From Bradysia coprophila (lineage: Eukaryota > Arthropoda > Insecta > Diptera > Sciaridae): a stretch of DNA of 64,000 bases. The stretch spans positions 8,464,015 through 8,528,014 of the forward strand of contig NW_023503555.1 in NCBI RefSeq assembly GCF_014529535.1, read 5' to 3'. The notes under the pieces were generated by a model. It saw nothing but the letters and a program-made list of their open reading frames with translations, was not told where the DNA came from and made no database searches. The translations under genes were made by a program, and so were the position numbers. Below, in pieces: positions 34,094 through 47,505 of the stretch; within the stretch, counting starts at the first letter, position 1, and each line of letters begins with the position of its first letter.

Positions 34094-37000
34094 CTGTTTT
34101 TGTCATCGGCGAGTCAACTTGGCCATTCGCAGCCCCAGCGACCAACCGTTGGTACATAACCACCATCGCAATCGTTTGTGAATGAGCTAATTGCTCCAGC
34201 GTCTGCATAAAGACTGCTCTGGCCCTGCAATTTTTTGCACAGGCCCGGCTCGTCCCCACTATTTGTAGACTTTTTTTCTCGCTCTGCAAGGACAAGAAGA
34301 AAAATGTGTTCGTTATTCGGTCTGCATGAGGTAAGTTAGTCGTCTAAGACTACAGCGCTACTAATTGCTTTTATCTGAGAAGATTCTTACTGCTATTCAC
34401 GTGCATCGTGTACGTATAAGACAAGACACTCGTCACTTGTTGTTTTCAGATTGAACACAGAATAGAAACAGTTGTTCCTACTCAGCTGTTCATTTGCTTC
34501 AACGTCATTGCAATTGAAAACAATTTGAGTTTATTATTTGAAAAATGAATGTTGTTGAATAATAACAATTGATGTGACCTCGTAGCCATATCGCTCTAAG
34601 ATATATTATGGTTTTGTACGGTTTTGCTTAATAAACAGGTAGGTGGTGCTATAGGTACGTACAGTGTTGTATATCAAACGGATTAAATGCGCAATAAAAA
34701 CTTATCTCTATCTGGTACACTGAAATTGCGCTAATTAAAATAATTTTTAATTTCAATTGTCAATACCGTTCTGTGCAAACAAAGGCAACGAACGAGTGTG
34801 TTAGAGACACATAAATTTTCCAGAAATTTTGAAATTTGTTCGATCGTAAATGCAATTGAAACAAACGACCTGAGTAAAGACGAGGTCTGAAAGGTGCCAT
34901 AGAGACATTCGGTGGCATAAGTGATTTAGCTTCTCGAGTTCTCGCCCCCAATGGTTTGAAACTTTGAAGAAGTTTCATTGACTAAATTTAGGGACGGACT
35001 AGCTCATCGAAAAAGCCTCTCAAATATGTAAGAATTTCGTAAAAAAATCCGAAAGGCTCTTCGGGAATCGTTAAGATTCATAGTACGTCCTGACTGTATT
35101 CATGGCTAGTAATCTGTCATTCACAAGAACAAGTGATTGAGTGAGTGACCAGAAAAGTGAGCGATAAAGTCTTATACAGCAAAACACCGTACCTATTATC
35201 ATTTACCTAACTTGAACGACACTCCAATTTTCTGATAAGCCCATAAATAAGAATTTCAGAAGATATGCGACTCGCCCGGTTTTCAAATTGGTTGGGAATT
35301 CCAGACATTTAGTCTAGACTCTAGAGCAAATATGTTGGAGAACTCCACTAAGAAAAAGACTATTAAATTCAATTCAACTTAGAGAATTATAGTGTCAGAT
35401 CAATGAAGTTTTTCCATATGGATATTGGATATTGGATATTGGACCTGAAATTACCTGACAAAAAACCTTGACGTGTTTTGACCGGAACTTGATTTTGTTG
35501 ATTTCGATCTGACCTGAATCGACCGAAAACCTAAATTTCGTACACAACTATAACCTGATTCTAAAAGTTTCGGGAGGAATGTAGAGAACTTTCTTCTGCA
35601 AGGACTACTTTCGCGAAAACATTTTCCCACATTTTCCTAGATTTTTTCCAAATTTTTCCCAAAAATATTTTACTATTACAGTCGAAGACGTATTTCGCTT
35701 CAGCTGATACACTCTTACATACAAATATGGTTTAACCTGTTTACCATTACCACACCCATGCGTGCACATTGTTCACCGGTATAAACAAGAAATTAGCACA
35801 TTTGTTTGCAGCCGAAAACAGCTGAAACCAAAAGGGGCACTGACTTGAAAGTTGCCGACTGTAAGAAAGGTATGGGAAAATCTAGGAAAAGATGGGAAAA
35901 TATGGAAAAAAAATATTTCCAAAAAAAGCCTCTGGAAATTAGTCATCATATCAATAAAATCACATGATAGTCATTTGAACACTCTTGCTGTGTCAGCATT
36001 AAATGTTCTGAGAATTTCCCAATTCATTTGCTCGATGAAATTACTCTTGAGTCACGCTAAGATAAATGGTGTAAATGTTTACAAAAGAACATTACGTCAC
36101 AATCTAATAAAACCATTTGTGTTGTATAAAACGTTACGTACACCAACACCACCCATAACGGAAACTGTTGCAGTCATATGTGTCGCATCATACGCCCTAG
36201 ATCAATGTACAATGCAAGCAAAGTTTAACAATGTCGACTGAAATTCCACTGTATCACAACAAAACAAATTGATTTGTTTTATTGAATAACATTTTCAACG
36301 ATAATCTAGCGATATCTTTTGCTGGCTATCATCATAATTACGTTTTACATATTTTCTACAAACACTTGTACGACCGCGATATATGTTTTCCCTTATCTCT
36401 GGTTGTCGGAAATTGAAAAACAAATCGTCTAAGCATTTAAATTGGTTGGAATTTCTGTTCAAACAAAGTACGGACTTCGAATCAAAACAAATAAAAAATT
36501 GGTTGCATCTTCACTCTCTACTCTAATTTTATTGACATTCGCGAACATTAGGGTCAATAAAGCATAGCGAGAAGAAAATTACGTTGGAAATTTACGATTT
36601 CCATTCAAAAAGGTCAACTAAATTGCTGGCTTAAATGGGAAACATAAACGAGCACAGGAAGTAAATCATTTTCTATTTTAGAGTAAACATTTTCCTAGTC
36701 AAATGGTTTCAACTCAAGGACAGCATACGGATGAAGTCCAATTACTATCTTCCTCAACAAAATCAGTTTCTTCTTTGGCAGTTTCGCGAGTAATTTTTTA
36801 ACGACGCAAAGCCATTTCCTGGAATATAGCTACAACAAACACTTCGGTTGTCTGTTTTAATAACTTTGAAAGGAATTGTATGATAAAGCATTTACTATTA
36901 AAATGATAACGGCGCATGGTGTTATCTCACTAGAAGCTCATTTTTCTCCGACTAGCTCATCCCTGAATTATTCTAGCTTCGACCCTGATCAAAAAACCAA

Positions 37001-39714
37001 TCAAATTTCCATCACAAACTCATCAAAACTATGCGAATCGTTGAATTACGAGAATAACCCGATAGATAACCCCATTCACATTGTTTGAATCGTCGTATCA
37101 TCATCCGATTTTATAATTGATTCGAAATAATCAATCAATCAGCGATTGGTAGAGGTTATCTCGAACACCTTTAACACACTTCTATCCCCTCATGAAAAAA
37201 TCCAATTTGTTTTCTAACTGCTCGGTGAATAGGAACACAAAGAATAGTCGGAGAATAATTCATTTATCAGATCCAATCATGAAATCGAAACGGTTCAAAG
37301 AGTCGTAATTGAAAATGACGGTTCAAGGACGAGGCATATTCTTTGTCAATGTAACATTTAAAACGACAGGCAAAACTGAATTGTAACAGTTACGATACCG
37401 TGTCGCCGACACGTGTGAACGAACATCTGTTGTTTTTCACTTCTTGGACTGTGTTTTAAATGCCAAAATGCTATAAATGGCCAGTGTTCTTTGAACGTCA
37501 TTCTGTCGACGTTTATTACATTCTAATAGCGATGGCCTTGGCTTCAGTTTACATAACTTAATTCTTAGTAGGAAGCCAAACAAGTTTATAAAAGTGATTT
37601 CTCTCCAAGAATTTTTCATTTATCGCGGGAATTTACTTAGTTCAGTTTCAGCTGTTGCAGCTGACATGTTACCATAGGGACTATTTCTGGCTATTTCTTT
37701 GCCTGTTTTTATCAAAAGCGTTTTTGGCGCTTTATATTCAAAAAGTTTACAGGTGCTGTCAGTTAAAATTAGACATGAATTTGCGTCAGCTGTTTTTCAG
37801 CTGATCCATTCATACAAACAACGTTACACCCAATGTTCCCTACAACAACCTCTACTCATGTAAAATCAACGACAAATCAAATCCCAGCACCTCAGTGCCA
37901 ATCGGTTGATGAACTTGCTTTCATACCAATAAATTTCGTAAATAAAATTTCAACACTCCTAGACTATGCACAGTCCATACATCAGCTGACTGATTCGTTC
38001 ATAACACCAAATTGTGAATGAACGTTTACTTACACACATTCACTAACAGTGGCTGCGTGTGTATTATTTCAATCGACATTTCAATGCATTGGAAGGAGAA
38101 TAGAAGAAAATTTCGTTGTTGTTGTTCAATAAAATCACAATTGCAATTAAGAGCTATTCAGGCGAGAATTATAGCCGAGAATTCATTTCATTGGACTTCC
38201 AGCCTAGTAACAAAGACAATTTCTTGTTATATATTGAGATACGAACTAATTGAAATATAATCTAAATTGGTTGCATGAATGACTCATAATTTTTTACACG
38301 CAGCAGTAATGTGTAGAGTCAACAGTGTTGGATAGATATACAGTGGACGTACGCATGCCTCTTCTCTGAATGTTAAATTTATGTGTAGTTTTGCGTGTAT
38401 GATATGCTGAACCTTGTTATCAATTATATTGACGATGACGTACGAATATACCGAATTGATTCAGTATTTTCGTTTTTTTGTGAAATTACGTAGAATCACA
38501 AATTAACTGGGTCAATATTCTCCGGAAATTTTGTGACTCAAAGTCCACGATCCAAGAGATTTATACTTTTCATTTGATTTGTTGTATAATAAAACCGATA
38601 CGCGTGCAATGATTGACCCGTTGCGAAATGCATGACCTCTCAATCAATTAAACGTTCAATTAATTCCCGTATCACGTTCTCAACGGATCAGCAAATTAGA
38701 TTAAATTTGAATTATTGCGCCAATTAAAAAGCTAATTAATTTTCGATAAAATTTTTCTTAGATTAGAAACTTACCCATACAACGATCGAAGCCCAATAGA
38801 AGGTTAATTTGTTGTCTGCCTCTGTCCAAAGAAATTTGTCTTTTTATTTCTACTTCACTTGTATACGACGCAATGGGTCTGTTGTTGTTTTGTTTATAAA
38901 AGTCTATTTTTTCACTTGATTTGAATTCACAATATAGTTCACAAAGTGAACTTCACTTGTATGCTTCCTTAAGTCAACTGACTTGCTGTTGTGACTTTGT
39001 ACCTCGAATTTATATGCTTCGTGGTGTGCGCGTCATTAGATGTTCCCCCACCACCACAACTGAACTTAACGTTTTTTTATTATTTTACTTTTGTGTATAC
39101 AAAACAAAAAAATCCAAGTCTCTCTCCTGTGGAAGGAGAATAGAGCTTGTGTTGTTGTTCGTTGTCTAGAAAATGGAATAGAAAAAAAAAACATTTTTTG
39201 TTTACATTTTATGATTATAAATGCATCTCTGTGGAACAAATATTATCAACAATAAAGTTGGGGGAAGGCGATAATGAGCTTCGTATGATATTTGAACTTA
39301 TTTTGTGTTAGTCTGTAATGATCGTGTGTAATCAGCACTAAATTGTTTTTAGCAGTGGTGTTGCAAACGGTGGGAAATTTCCATCGCACCTAGGAATGTT
39401 TTTTTTTTTGTTAAATAGAAAATGTACCTAGAACGCTGAAGTGTGAGGGAGAAAAAACAGTTTTCTAATTGTCGACAGCGACGATAAAAATAAGAGATTA
39501 GCTGTGGACTTTTGACGGTCTCTGTATGTTGAAACTAATGAAGTGGAAGATTTTGAGAACATTTTATGATGAGAAAGCTGCACGTTTGTGACAGGCTAGA
39601 AACATCACTTTAAATAATGTGCTTTAAGGTTTACACATGCCAATCCGATAAGCGCTCCGTTAAGAAACAAATATTGAGAAAGATATAGGTCTCATCCCAG
39701 TGTGACATCGAATT
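34094..39714. other. Gene-poor, AT-rich stretch
   Basis: No exon chain with domains was recognised; the short ORFs look random. 35626-35665 and 35870-35900 are degenerate TTTTCC/GGAAAA repeats. 35410-35530 and similar stretches at 43225-43330 and 52880-53080 are ACCTGA-rich. The 5' part of the 32623 gene probably lies in the first few hundred bases. Confidence 0.4.
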
Positions 39715-39812
39715 GTCAATAGTCATCCACAGGCAACATAACCAAACAATGTTGTTGACAAAATGTATGGAAAAGCGTTGAGGTTATAGCTCTGTGGATG
39801 ACGTTTGACAGT
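39715..39812. repeat. Hairpin element, about 95 bp
   Basis: TGTCAATAGTCATCCACAGG is answered by CTGTGGATGACGTTTGACA, with CATAACC / GGTTATAG also pairing inside. Confidence 0.7.
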
Positions 39813-40305
39813 AAACTGCACTGGATCTATAAATTATGGAATTTGTTCATGTATTGTCCATTGACAAGTGGATCGTTACCGGTTTCAAGTGGGCTTTGAT
39901 TTTTGTTTTTACAGGTTGTCGACAAGTTCAAGTTTATTAAGAACGTTATGCAGATTGCTTTGTGAAAAACGACTTCATCTAGCCTCAAAGACCTTGGACA
40001 TATACTTGTCATTGAAGTGTGTGCAACATCTCTTATAATTCGCTAATGTAACCTGTCCAGTTTCTTCATTTAAGAATTCAATTGCATGAAAAGTGATGCT
40101 TAGTTTCCTCTTACCAAAAAAGTACTCCGCATGAGAGACAAAATGTATTTTTTTCAATTTTTCCTTTGTTTATTTGACAGTTTGCTCTCTCACGGAGTAA
40201 TTTTTGTTGAGTGGAATGGACACTGAAAAATTAAGCTGCAGAATGTAGGGTAGAAATTAACCAGCTTATAGGATCATATTGACAGAAGAATATTCATTCT
40301 AGAGA

Positions 40306-40553
40306 TTAACCTGTTACAGATGGTTGTCTATCGACAACAACATCAATAATAAACGACAGGCTCTGACTAATTTGTTCTTATATCACAAATGAAGTAAAAT
40401 ATTTCTGAAATCAATCTCTTAAAATCTTCAATCAACTCAAGTAATAGATCAGATAGTAAAACTCATAGTATGCTCAAAGTTCTGAAAGAAGCAGGGTTGT
40501 CTTCACCTGTTCTTTCAGAACCTTGAATATGCTTGCCGTCTGTGACAGGTTAA
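40306..40553. mobile_element. TTAA-flanked MITE, 248 bp with flanks
   Basis: TTAA-CCTGTTACAGATGG at the left and CCGTCTGTGACAGG-TTAA at the right show intact TTAA flanks and a terminal inverted repeat, the signature of piggyBac-type target use. It shares its termini with 9830-11456 and with the right end at 762-786. Confidence 0.8.
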
Positions 40554-43500
40554 AAAATAAATTTTTCGTACGAAAACGAGACTTTTCATTTTATGACGAG
40601 TTGTTGGATTTTACATTCTGACTGAAATTTGACGAAAGAACAACAAAAACCGTCAGAAATATGGTGTGAAGCTGAAATCGGCTTGAAATTTTTCCATTGA
40701 ATAATTCTTCAGGACCAAACCATCAAATTTTATGATTTTAGACCTCTGTGAGCAATGTTTATAGAATTACAATTCACAGAGGTATACAATTTGGTGACTT
40801 TCTGCAGGAAATTTCTAATCTCATTAACTAGAGCAAAAAACATTACCTGTTCCACTTTATACCTGCTGCTTTTTTATTCAGAGCAGCTCAACCATGAAAA
40901 ATATGTACATGAAGACAGGACCTGTTTTAAGGGAATTCTTAAATCTTACAAGCGACTTTCACTATATTCACTACTAAGATTGTTTACCAAAATGCTTATG
41001 TTCGTTTTATGACTTTCTCAGTTATGTGTGATGTCCTCGAGCACAGCACTGCTACTAGCATTAACACTGAATTGACAAGTGTCAAATTTGGAGGCTTTAG
41101 TGATACGAGCTACCGCTTTGGATTGTTTGTATTGCATGTTTTAACTCATACAACGAAAACAAGTCATCTATCTGTATAACAGAAACGCAGTGCCTACTGT
41201 GATTTCATCAGCCTCCGAATATTTTCTATGTTCGTGCTAGTAGTGCTGTGCCTTGAGGCAACCAACTAACCTCGTATCATTTTAGCCAAAAAATAAATTT
41301 AATTTTTATTTTTGAGAGGTATTAGGAAATTAAAGAATTTAATTCCTGAAAATAGGCACTGCAAACGGAACTTATCGGATCATAGAGGAAAGTTCAGTTG
41401 AAACGAGTTAAATAAAGTTTTGAAGTAAAGGCTAGATTAAAGGGGTGCGCCTGTTGTAAAATGCATAGAAAAAGCATGGACGAGCGTTGCTAAAAGTCTC
41501 GAAAAATGGTGGGTGTCAGTTTTGGACGACCCGAAGTCATATTGCTATCCAGATAGCAGTGTAAATGAATACGAAAAGCCAACTTCCAGGTATTTCACAG
41601 TGTAACTCATAGAACATTGTGAGGCATAATAAAATTGCGTAGGACGGCAACCCCGCACGCCGAAGTGATTCTATTACCTTCGTTAGTACATGAATGAATC
41701 AGCTAATTGTTAATGTTCATGTTCATTAAGTCAATAGCTGACCCCCCATATCGATGCAGTACATACTGTCTTGTGTAACAGATGTTTCATGAAATTAACC
41801 ACAGTGCAGACAATATAATTTTTGATGACGGCGAGGGTTGTTCAACCAAAAATCATTCAAAGAAGAAATCAAAAAAAAATAATCATGACGCGTCTAGACA
41901 CCCAGTTTTATAGCTTCCACAGAAATTGTAGCATACATCTGTGTTGGTGTGTGTTTCGGTTCACATTTTCTTTCATCTCTCCACTACTACGTATCCCATA
42001 AAATTCATCTACTAGATGTCGAAATGGTAAGAGCTTTTTGTTCTCTTGACAAAGATTTTCTTTCGTATAAACATAATGCGGTAATTTTTTTTGCCAAAGA
42101 TGTTGCACTGCAACATTGACTGGTGCCAAAAATAAATTCACATTTTTATTGTCAATAATGGGAATTTTCCTATACGAAGAAAAAAATTGCGACGGAAAAT
42201 TTCGAACATTCAAACACGATCGTCGCAGTTTCATTTATTACGGCAACATATAAATGACTTGCGGAAATATTTTTCGATTATTCAAATCAACGACGAAAAA
42301 TGTGAATTATGTAAAATGTTCTCTGTTTATCTGCACGTTCTGATTGAGAAATGAAAACTATGCGGAAAATGTGGAAACAACGAAAAATGTTTAAAGGAAA
42401 AAACAAAGAAAATCAAAATTGACAAATCGATAAGAAAAGTGGTTGTAAATACCTTGCTTTGCTCGAATTTACTGTTCTTTTCTAAACCAATTATACGATC
42501 CACTATGATAAAATAATGTTGTCACACAAAAAGCACACATGTTCATAAAGTTCATTTTAAATTGAACGAAAAAAAAGTTGGTTTTTCCTTTCTATAATTT
42601 CCACAAAAAAGAATTTTTCTTTCAGTTACATCACTTCAATGGAAAATAATTTTTGTGTGTGACAAACACACAAAGAAAGAACGGACGCCGTTGGCGTTTT
42701 CAAAGGGACTAACTTGGAATGCAGCATACGTGTCACTTTGGTTCGTGTGCGTGTGCTTTTCACCATTTTCGTTATTTTTTCCGATTTCAAAACATTAGAG
42801 ATGTCGGTTGTTCGGCGAAAAAAGTTTCGCTGATGACAGTAAACGCTTTTGCGTGTTGTCGCATCGGAAGTTGAGGAGAATGAATAAAAGCTTTTGTCGG
42901 TGTTATTTGTGAGGTTAACATATTATAAAGGGTAAACTTTTCACCAGTAAAATTTTCGGGACTTTGTCTGCTATTTCTTTACATTTGGCTTTTCTAACGG
43001 ATTGCATCCTATTACTTCTTCATCAATTTGTAATTTACATAACAAGACATAAATAGTTGAAAAGTCCAGTGTCGTGTGGCTTTTTTATCCCGAGCTTTGT
43101 AATCGTCTAAGGGAATTGTGAGGCTACTCGTCCCAAAGTGTTTTTTGCATATAAATTTCAGCAGATTTTTATGATTTTACTGAGGTTTCACAACAAAATG
43201 CCGTATTGCTGGCAATTTTAAGGGTCAGGTTCAAGTTACCTGGTTTGTTTAAGTTTATCAGGTTAAACGTGATATTTGATTACCTCGCTGGACTCAGGTT
43301 TATTTCAATCTGACCTGATTCCGAGCCTTAATAATTTATCCTTTTAGAGTGAAATCTTTAATTAAAGGAAACGGACATGAGAGGAGATCTAGAAAAGATT
43401 AGATGAAGGACACGCCGAAGAAAAGAAGTGATGTAACGAATAAAGGAGAAGAAATAAGAGTGCTCGGAGCAGGCTTTTGAAACGATATCTTTCGGGCCCA

Positions 43501-43694
43501 CGTTGATTGTTGTTTGCTTTGCAACCGACGGTTTCTTTATCCGAAACACTTCGACGTCATTAGAATGCTTAAAATCTCTTTATTTTATGAAAGTTACAAA
43601 ACACATCTCTCGAAGTAAACATTTAACGTCTTAAGAATTATGTTCACTCAATACAGTGTTTGATGTCCTCAGCTGATAGATGTGAATGTTGTGT
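40554..43694. other. Gene-poor stretch with one MITE
   Basis: Apart from the element at 41037-41262 and a fragment of the 144-bp repeat near 43120-43190, nothing was recognised. Confidence 0.4.
41037..41262. mobile_element. MITE-like element, about 226 bp
   Basis: CACAGCACTGCTACTAGCA at the left pairs with GTGCTAGTAGTGCTGTG at the right. No ORF. A terminal fragment of related sequence occurs near 15870. Confidence 0.75.
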
Positions 43695-45580
43695 CTATTC
43701 GCAATTTTGTATGCAGCTCAGTTCAACATCTTTCACATCGAATGGTGTTGCTGGACGATTTTCCACTCCGATAGCACTTGATGTCATCTCTGAAAGTGAT
43801 GTTAGAGTTTCAGACTGATGTTAAGTGCGAAAAGTTTCGGAGATTCTCCAAGTTAATTATGTCCTGCCTTTGAATTATTGTCAAGGAAAGGAGGACATCA
43901 GTTCAGTAGTTTATCTTGATGCGAGAAAACTAGAGCATTTCGTCCAGGGCTGTACGAACGCTACATTTGCGTGAACCGTCTGTTTTCAGGAAAATTCTCC
44001 AGATTCTTAAGATTTTTCAACAAATTTCAAGAATTCGGAAAACTTTTAACAATTTCAACAAAATATGCCCTGTCACGATTTCCCCAAAGTTTACAGTCTT
44101 AATTTGTGTCCTCCCACGCAAAGTAGTTGGATTTTAATCAGAAAAGGAAACAAATAATTACTTAGCGCGATCAGTTCGCCTTCCTTGGTGTACTCGTAAT
44201 AGATGGATTGTCCGGTAGGGTTGTAGACGTGCACGTTCAACTTGTCGAGAACATCTTCAGATGACTTTGCTGATGTAAGAAAACAAAACATTTTCTGAGA
44301 ATGAAACACTTTCAAAATCCAATTTCCACTTACTGAGGATCGGTTCGTTATTCCTAACATCGAATCTGTACTCTTTGCCATCCGGTCCGGTAAACTTATC
44401 CAAAATACTTGCAGCACATGTGTCACGGACTCTAGACGTGTCACGCGCTTCAACAAAACACAGAATTGAACGAACAAATAAATTTTCAAAATTTTGTTTT
44501 AATTTTACCAACGGTAGGAGGAGTATTGCCTCCATTCTGAGGAAAACGAATGTCATACTTAGCACCATTCACATGGAAAAATGTTATGTAGGGCAGCGAA
44601 CTGACATCAGCAACAGTCTCTTCTTCTGTTCATGTAATTTGGCAGTAAAAAACAGTCAAAATTTACAATCGTTTCACAAGAGATAGCTAAACTGTGAATT
44701 TACCATCTGTGGTGTGTGTGGACTGTTTAATCTTGTGAACTTTTCCATTGGGCAAAGCGAGTGTGAGGAATGTAGAGTCGGTGCAATTTTCTGAGAAGAG
44801 AGAATTGAATGTCCTACAGACTGCAAAGGCTTATAATTCCACACCGTTATTACCATTAAATAAGTCGTCTCCGTTTTGCGACAAGGTATACGCATAGACC
44901 TGCGATCTGTACTCGAGCACTATTTGCAAATAGTCGACAATGTCGTCCTCGGTTCGACGAACTTGAATAGGAAATGGGTTTTTATCAAAAATTCGACTCG
45001 AGTTCCATCAGACTCATTTACTCACTTTCTTGAATGAGAGGATAGTTGAAGTAGGCCACTGAATATCTTTTCCTGTTCGGTCCGGCAAAACTTCGGATTT
45101 TGATCTCTCCATCAACGGGACTTTTTCCCGATTTGTCTGTGCCTGCATCAACAAATTGTGATTTTCGTTTGTAAAATTAAAATATTTAATGGCTTGCACG
45201 GTCATTAACCTTCAAAAAGTTTAAAACCAGTCTCGTTCGCTGGAAACTGAACGTAGTGTTGCTTGCCGTATGGTGGCCCAAATGTGAGGAAAGGTAATTT
45301 TTTCCAATCATCTTTGCCGTCTTCAGTACGCTCGGTCACTAGTTGATATATGGACTATGAAATAGGAAAGGAGAAGACAAAAACCTGGCCTCAATGATAA
45401 CTTACCGAATGTAGCGTCGTCTCTGAAGTGGTAAATCTTTCCACTTGGTGTAATCAGTCTGAGAAAAGAATGACCCTCGAGTTCTTTACCAGTGACTTCG
45501 ATCACTTTGTATGGAATTTTCGCTGGTGATGTGGCTGCTATCGTTCCCAACAAGACTGTTACACAAAACAGAAATTTCAT
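43695..45580 (-). CDS. Secreted modular repeat protein, 349 aa, one module per exon
   Basis: Unrecognised family. Nine exons with GT-AG borders and phase-1 introns throughout: 45580-45406, 45338-45210, 45142-45026, 44961-44854, 44790-44704, 44625-44509, 44447-44334, 44269-44162 and 43789-43695 (stop 43695-43697). They sum to 1050 bases, 349 residues. Exon 1 begins with a signal peptide (MKFLFCVTVLLGTIAATSP). Exons 1-8 each carry one short module of the type aromatic/aliphatic strand, P-N/S/D-G-K turn, Y/H strand: LITPSGKIYHF, FGPPYGKQHYV, FAGPNRKRYSV, ALPNGKVHKI, HVNGAKYDIRF, TGPDGKEYRF, YNPTGQSIYY. The last exon is a short tail with two cysteines. The layout suggests growth by exon duplication. 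A beta-hairpin repeat fold is an inference. Confidence 0.85.
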
Positions 45581-46159
45581 GACGAGATTTGGCTTTCACT
45601 TATAAAGACACAAAATATTCCTTTGAATGCGAAATTTCGACTGATGGATTAAGAAAGAATGCAAGAAAGATGTTAGTAGGAATCGGCGAAGATAAGTAAT
45701 TTTGAGTGAATAACCTGACCTGTAAACGACCGATCTAGAGAATCTGATATTACAGCGGCATACAAATGAAACAAACTAAAAATAATCGTTGCCATAAACG
45801 TTGTCTTTTAGGGTCAGACAGCACATCTCCAGTATCTAAGCTTTGATGCAAGCATGTTCGACATATTCAACAAGAAATCATCGCTTATTTTGTCAATACG
45901 TTGAATAATAACAGATGATACAGCCATCCGTATAAGGTGATTTGCTTGTAAACTGTTGTGCAAAATGAATCAGTTTGTTAGGGAATGGCGTGTTGAAATA
46001 AGAGTGTCATTCAATTAAAATGCTTTCATTGCTTATTCACCATAAATATCTCTTCCCACACTCATATCAAAAACCACATAAAATGTAATAGCTTCGTGAA
46101 GATCAAAATATCGTTTTACGTACACTAAGTAAGTAATGTGTAAAGATAAAACGTTAAAA

Positions 46160-46400
46160 AAACGTCTGGAGCTTTTTTTTGTAAAAGCTTCTACAGCGTC
46201 ATTTGTAAAAGCTCTAAGAGCTTTTTCGTAAAAGTTTTAAAAGCTTTTTTGTAAAAGCTTCTAGAGCTTTTTTGAAACATTTTTGAGCTTTTGTGAAAGC
46301 TTCTCGAGCTTTTTTGTAAAAGCTTCCACAGATTTTTTGCAAAAGTTTTTACAACTTTTTTGGCAAAGCTTCTAGCGCTTTTAGTGAAAGCTTCCAAGCT
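46160..46400. repeat. Degenerate minisatellite, about 25-bp unit
   Basis: Units of the type GAGCTTTTTTGTAAAAGCTT repeat about nine times with many substitutions; a stray unit occurs at 46632-46654. The unit is partly palindromic (AAGCTTTT / AAAAGCTT). Confidence 0.75.
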
Positions 46401-47447
46401 TCCACTGAAAGACCAATTAGGACTTTTACACGAATTATTTTCACTGACAGAAAAGAGTTGAAAATCATACTATACCATTATCTGGCTATAATATAATAAG
46501 ACGGCGGTAGATAGAGCTCGTTATTCTCATTTGTCGTACGTGTCTATGACAGATGATATGTTCGCAACTTAATGTGGAATGGAACGAATAAAACCAATGA
46601 TAAAGTAGAAGCTTACAATGGGTTCAGATAGCGCTTTTTTGTAAAAGCTTCTGGGCACATCATGGTTATTTAATTCGTCCAAAATAATATCGAAAGTCGA
46701 TTAATTCTCCTAAAAATACGCTGTAACCAATTTAGTAAAAAAAATGTTTTTTTTTCTTTTCTTTTTGTTTTAATGTCTCTGAATGACTAATAAACCGGCT
46801 TCATGTTGAAAGTCACGAGTTGACGAGCAAATATTTCTCAAGCAATTTACTATATCGGTATGATCAACAGGTCATCGAACAAAATGATGTATTATCTCGA
46901 AGCGAAAATATTTGAGTTTGCATTTTTTGGTCTGGTGAAGGAAAATAAACAAAAAATCACAGTACACACCCGTGTAAAACGCATCGTTGTCATGACCAAG
47001 GAAGTTACTTATTTACCTCCACTTCTCAAAATTCTTTGACTTAAAAAGTTTCATGTGAAACAGCGTCATTGAGCTGCTGGCGCTTATTAGGTAAGATCAA
47101 CAAAATTCGCTTGAAACCTTGACACTGCAACTTTTCCTTTGTGGTTATGTAAATGGATGTTGCTGTTCAACTACCATTGCCAAATTTACTCTGGTGAATT
47201 TACTTGTTACCTTTGGTGTATGTGTGTTTAATTCACACCATGTATAGACGATAGTGCAATATATATTTAGCTCGAACCATTTATAGAAGAAATTTTGTTT
47301 ATGACTGTAGTTCCATAATATGAACAGAGTTGTGGGTTGGGATATAATACCTGCCTTCTATAGTCTCTTATGCATACATTACGTATCGAGTTTATATCTA
47401 GATTGAAATAGTACATTACTATACTAGTGAAGTAATCAACGCACAAC

Positions 47448-47505
47448 AGGCCCATCTGAGGCTTAGGTGCAGGCGTAAAAGCCACCCACTTATTCTATTC
47501 TATCT
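47448..47505 (+). mobile_element. SINE 3' end
   Basis: CAACAGGCCCATCTGAGGCT and TTAGGTGCAGG match the SINE body at 476-505, and the piece ends in TTATTCTATTCTATCT, a pentanucleotide-type tail. The head is missing. Confidence 0.6.

Noticed and set aside
34041-34295. 84-codon minus-strand ORF as the first exon of the 32623 gene
   Set aside because: Its frame ends in a stop at 34041; the frame that continues into the next exons is a different one starting near 34093.
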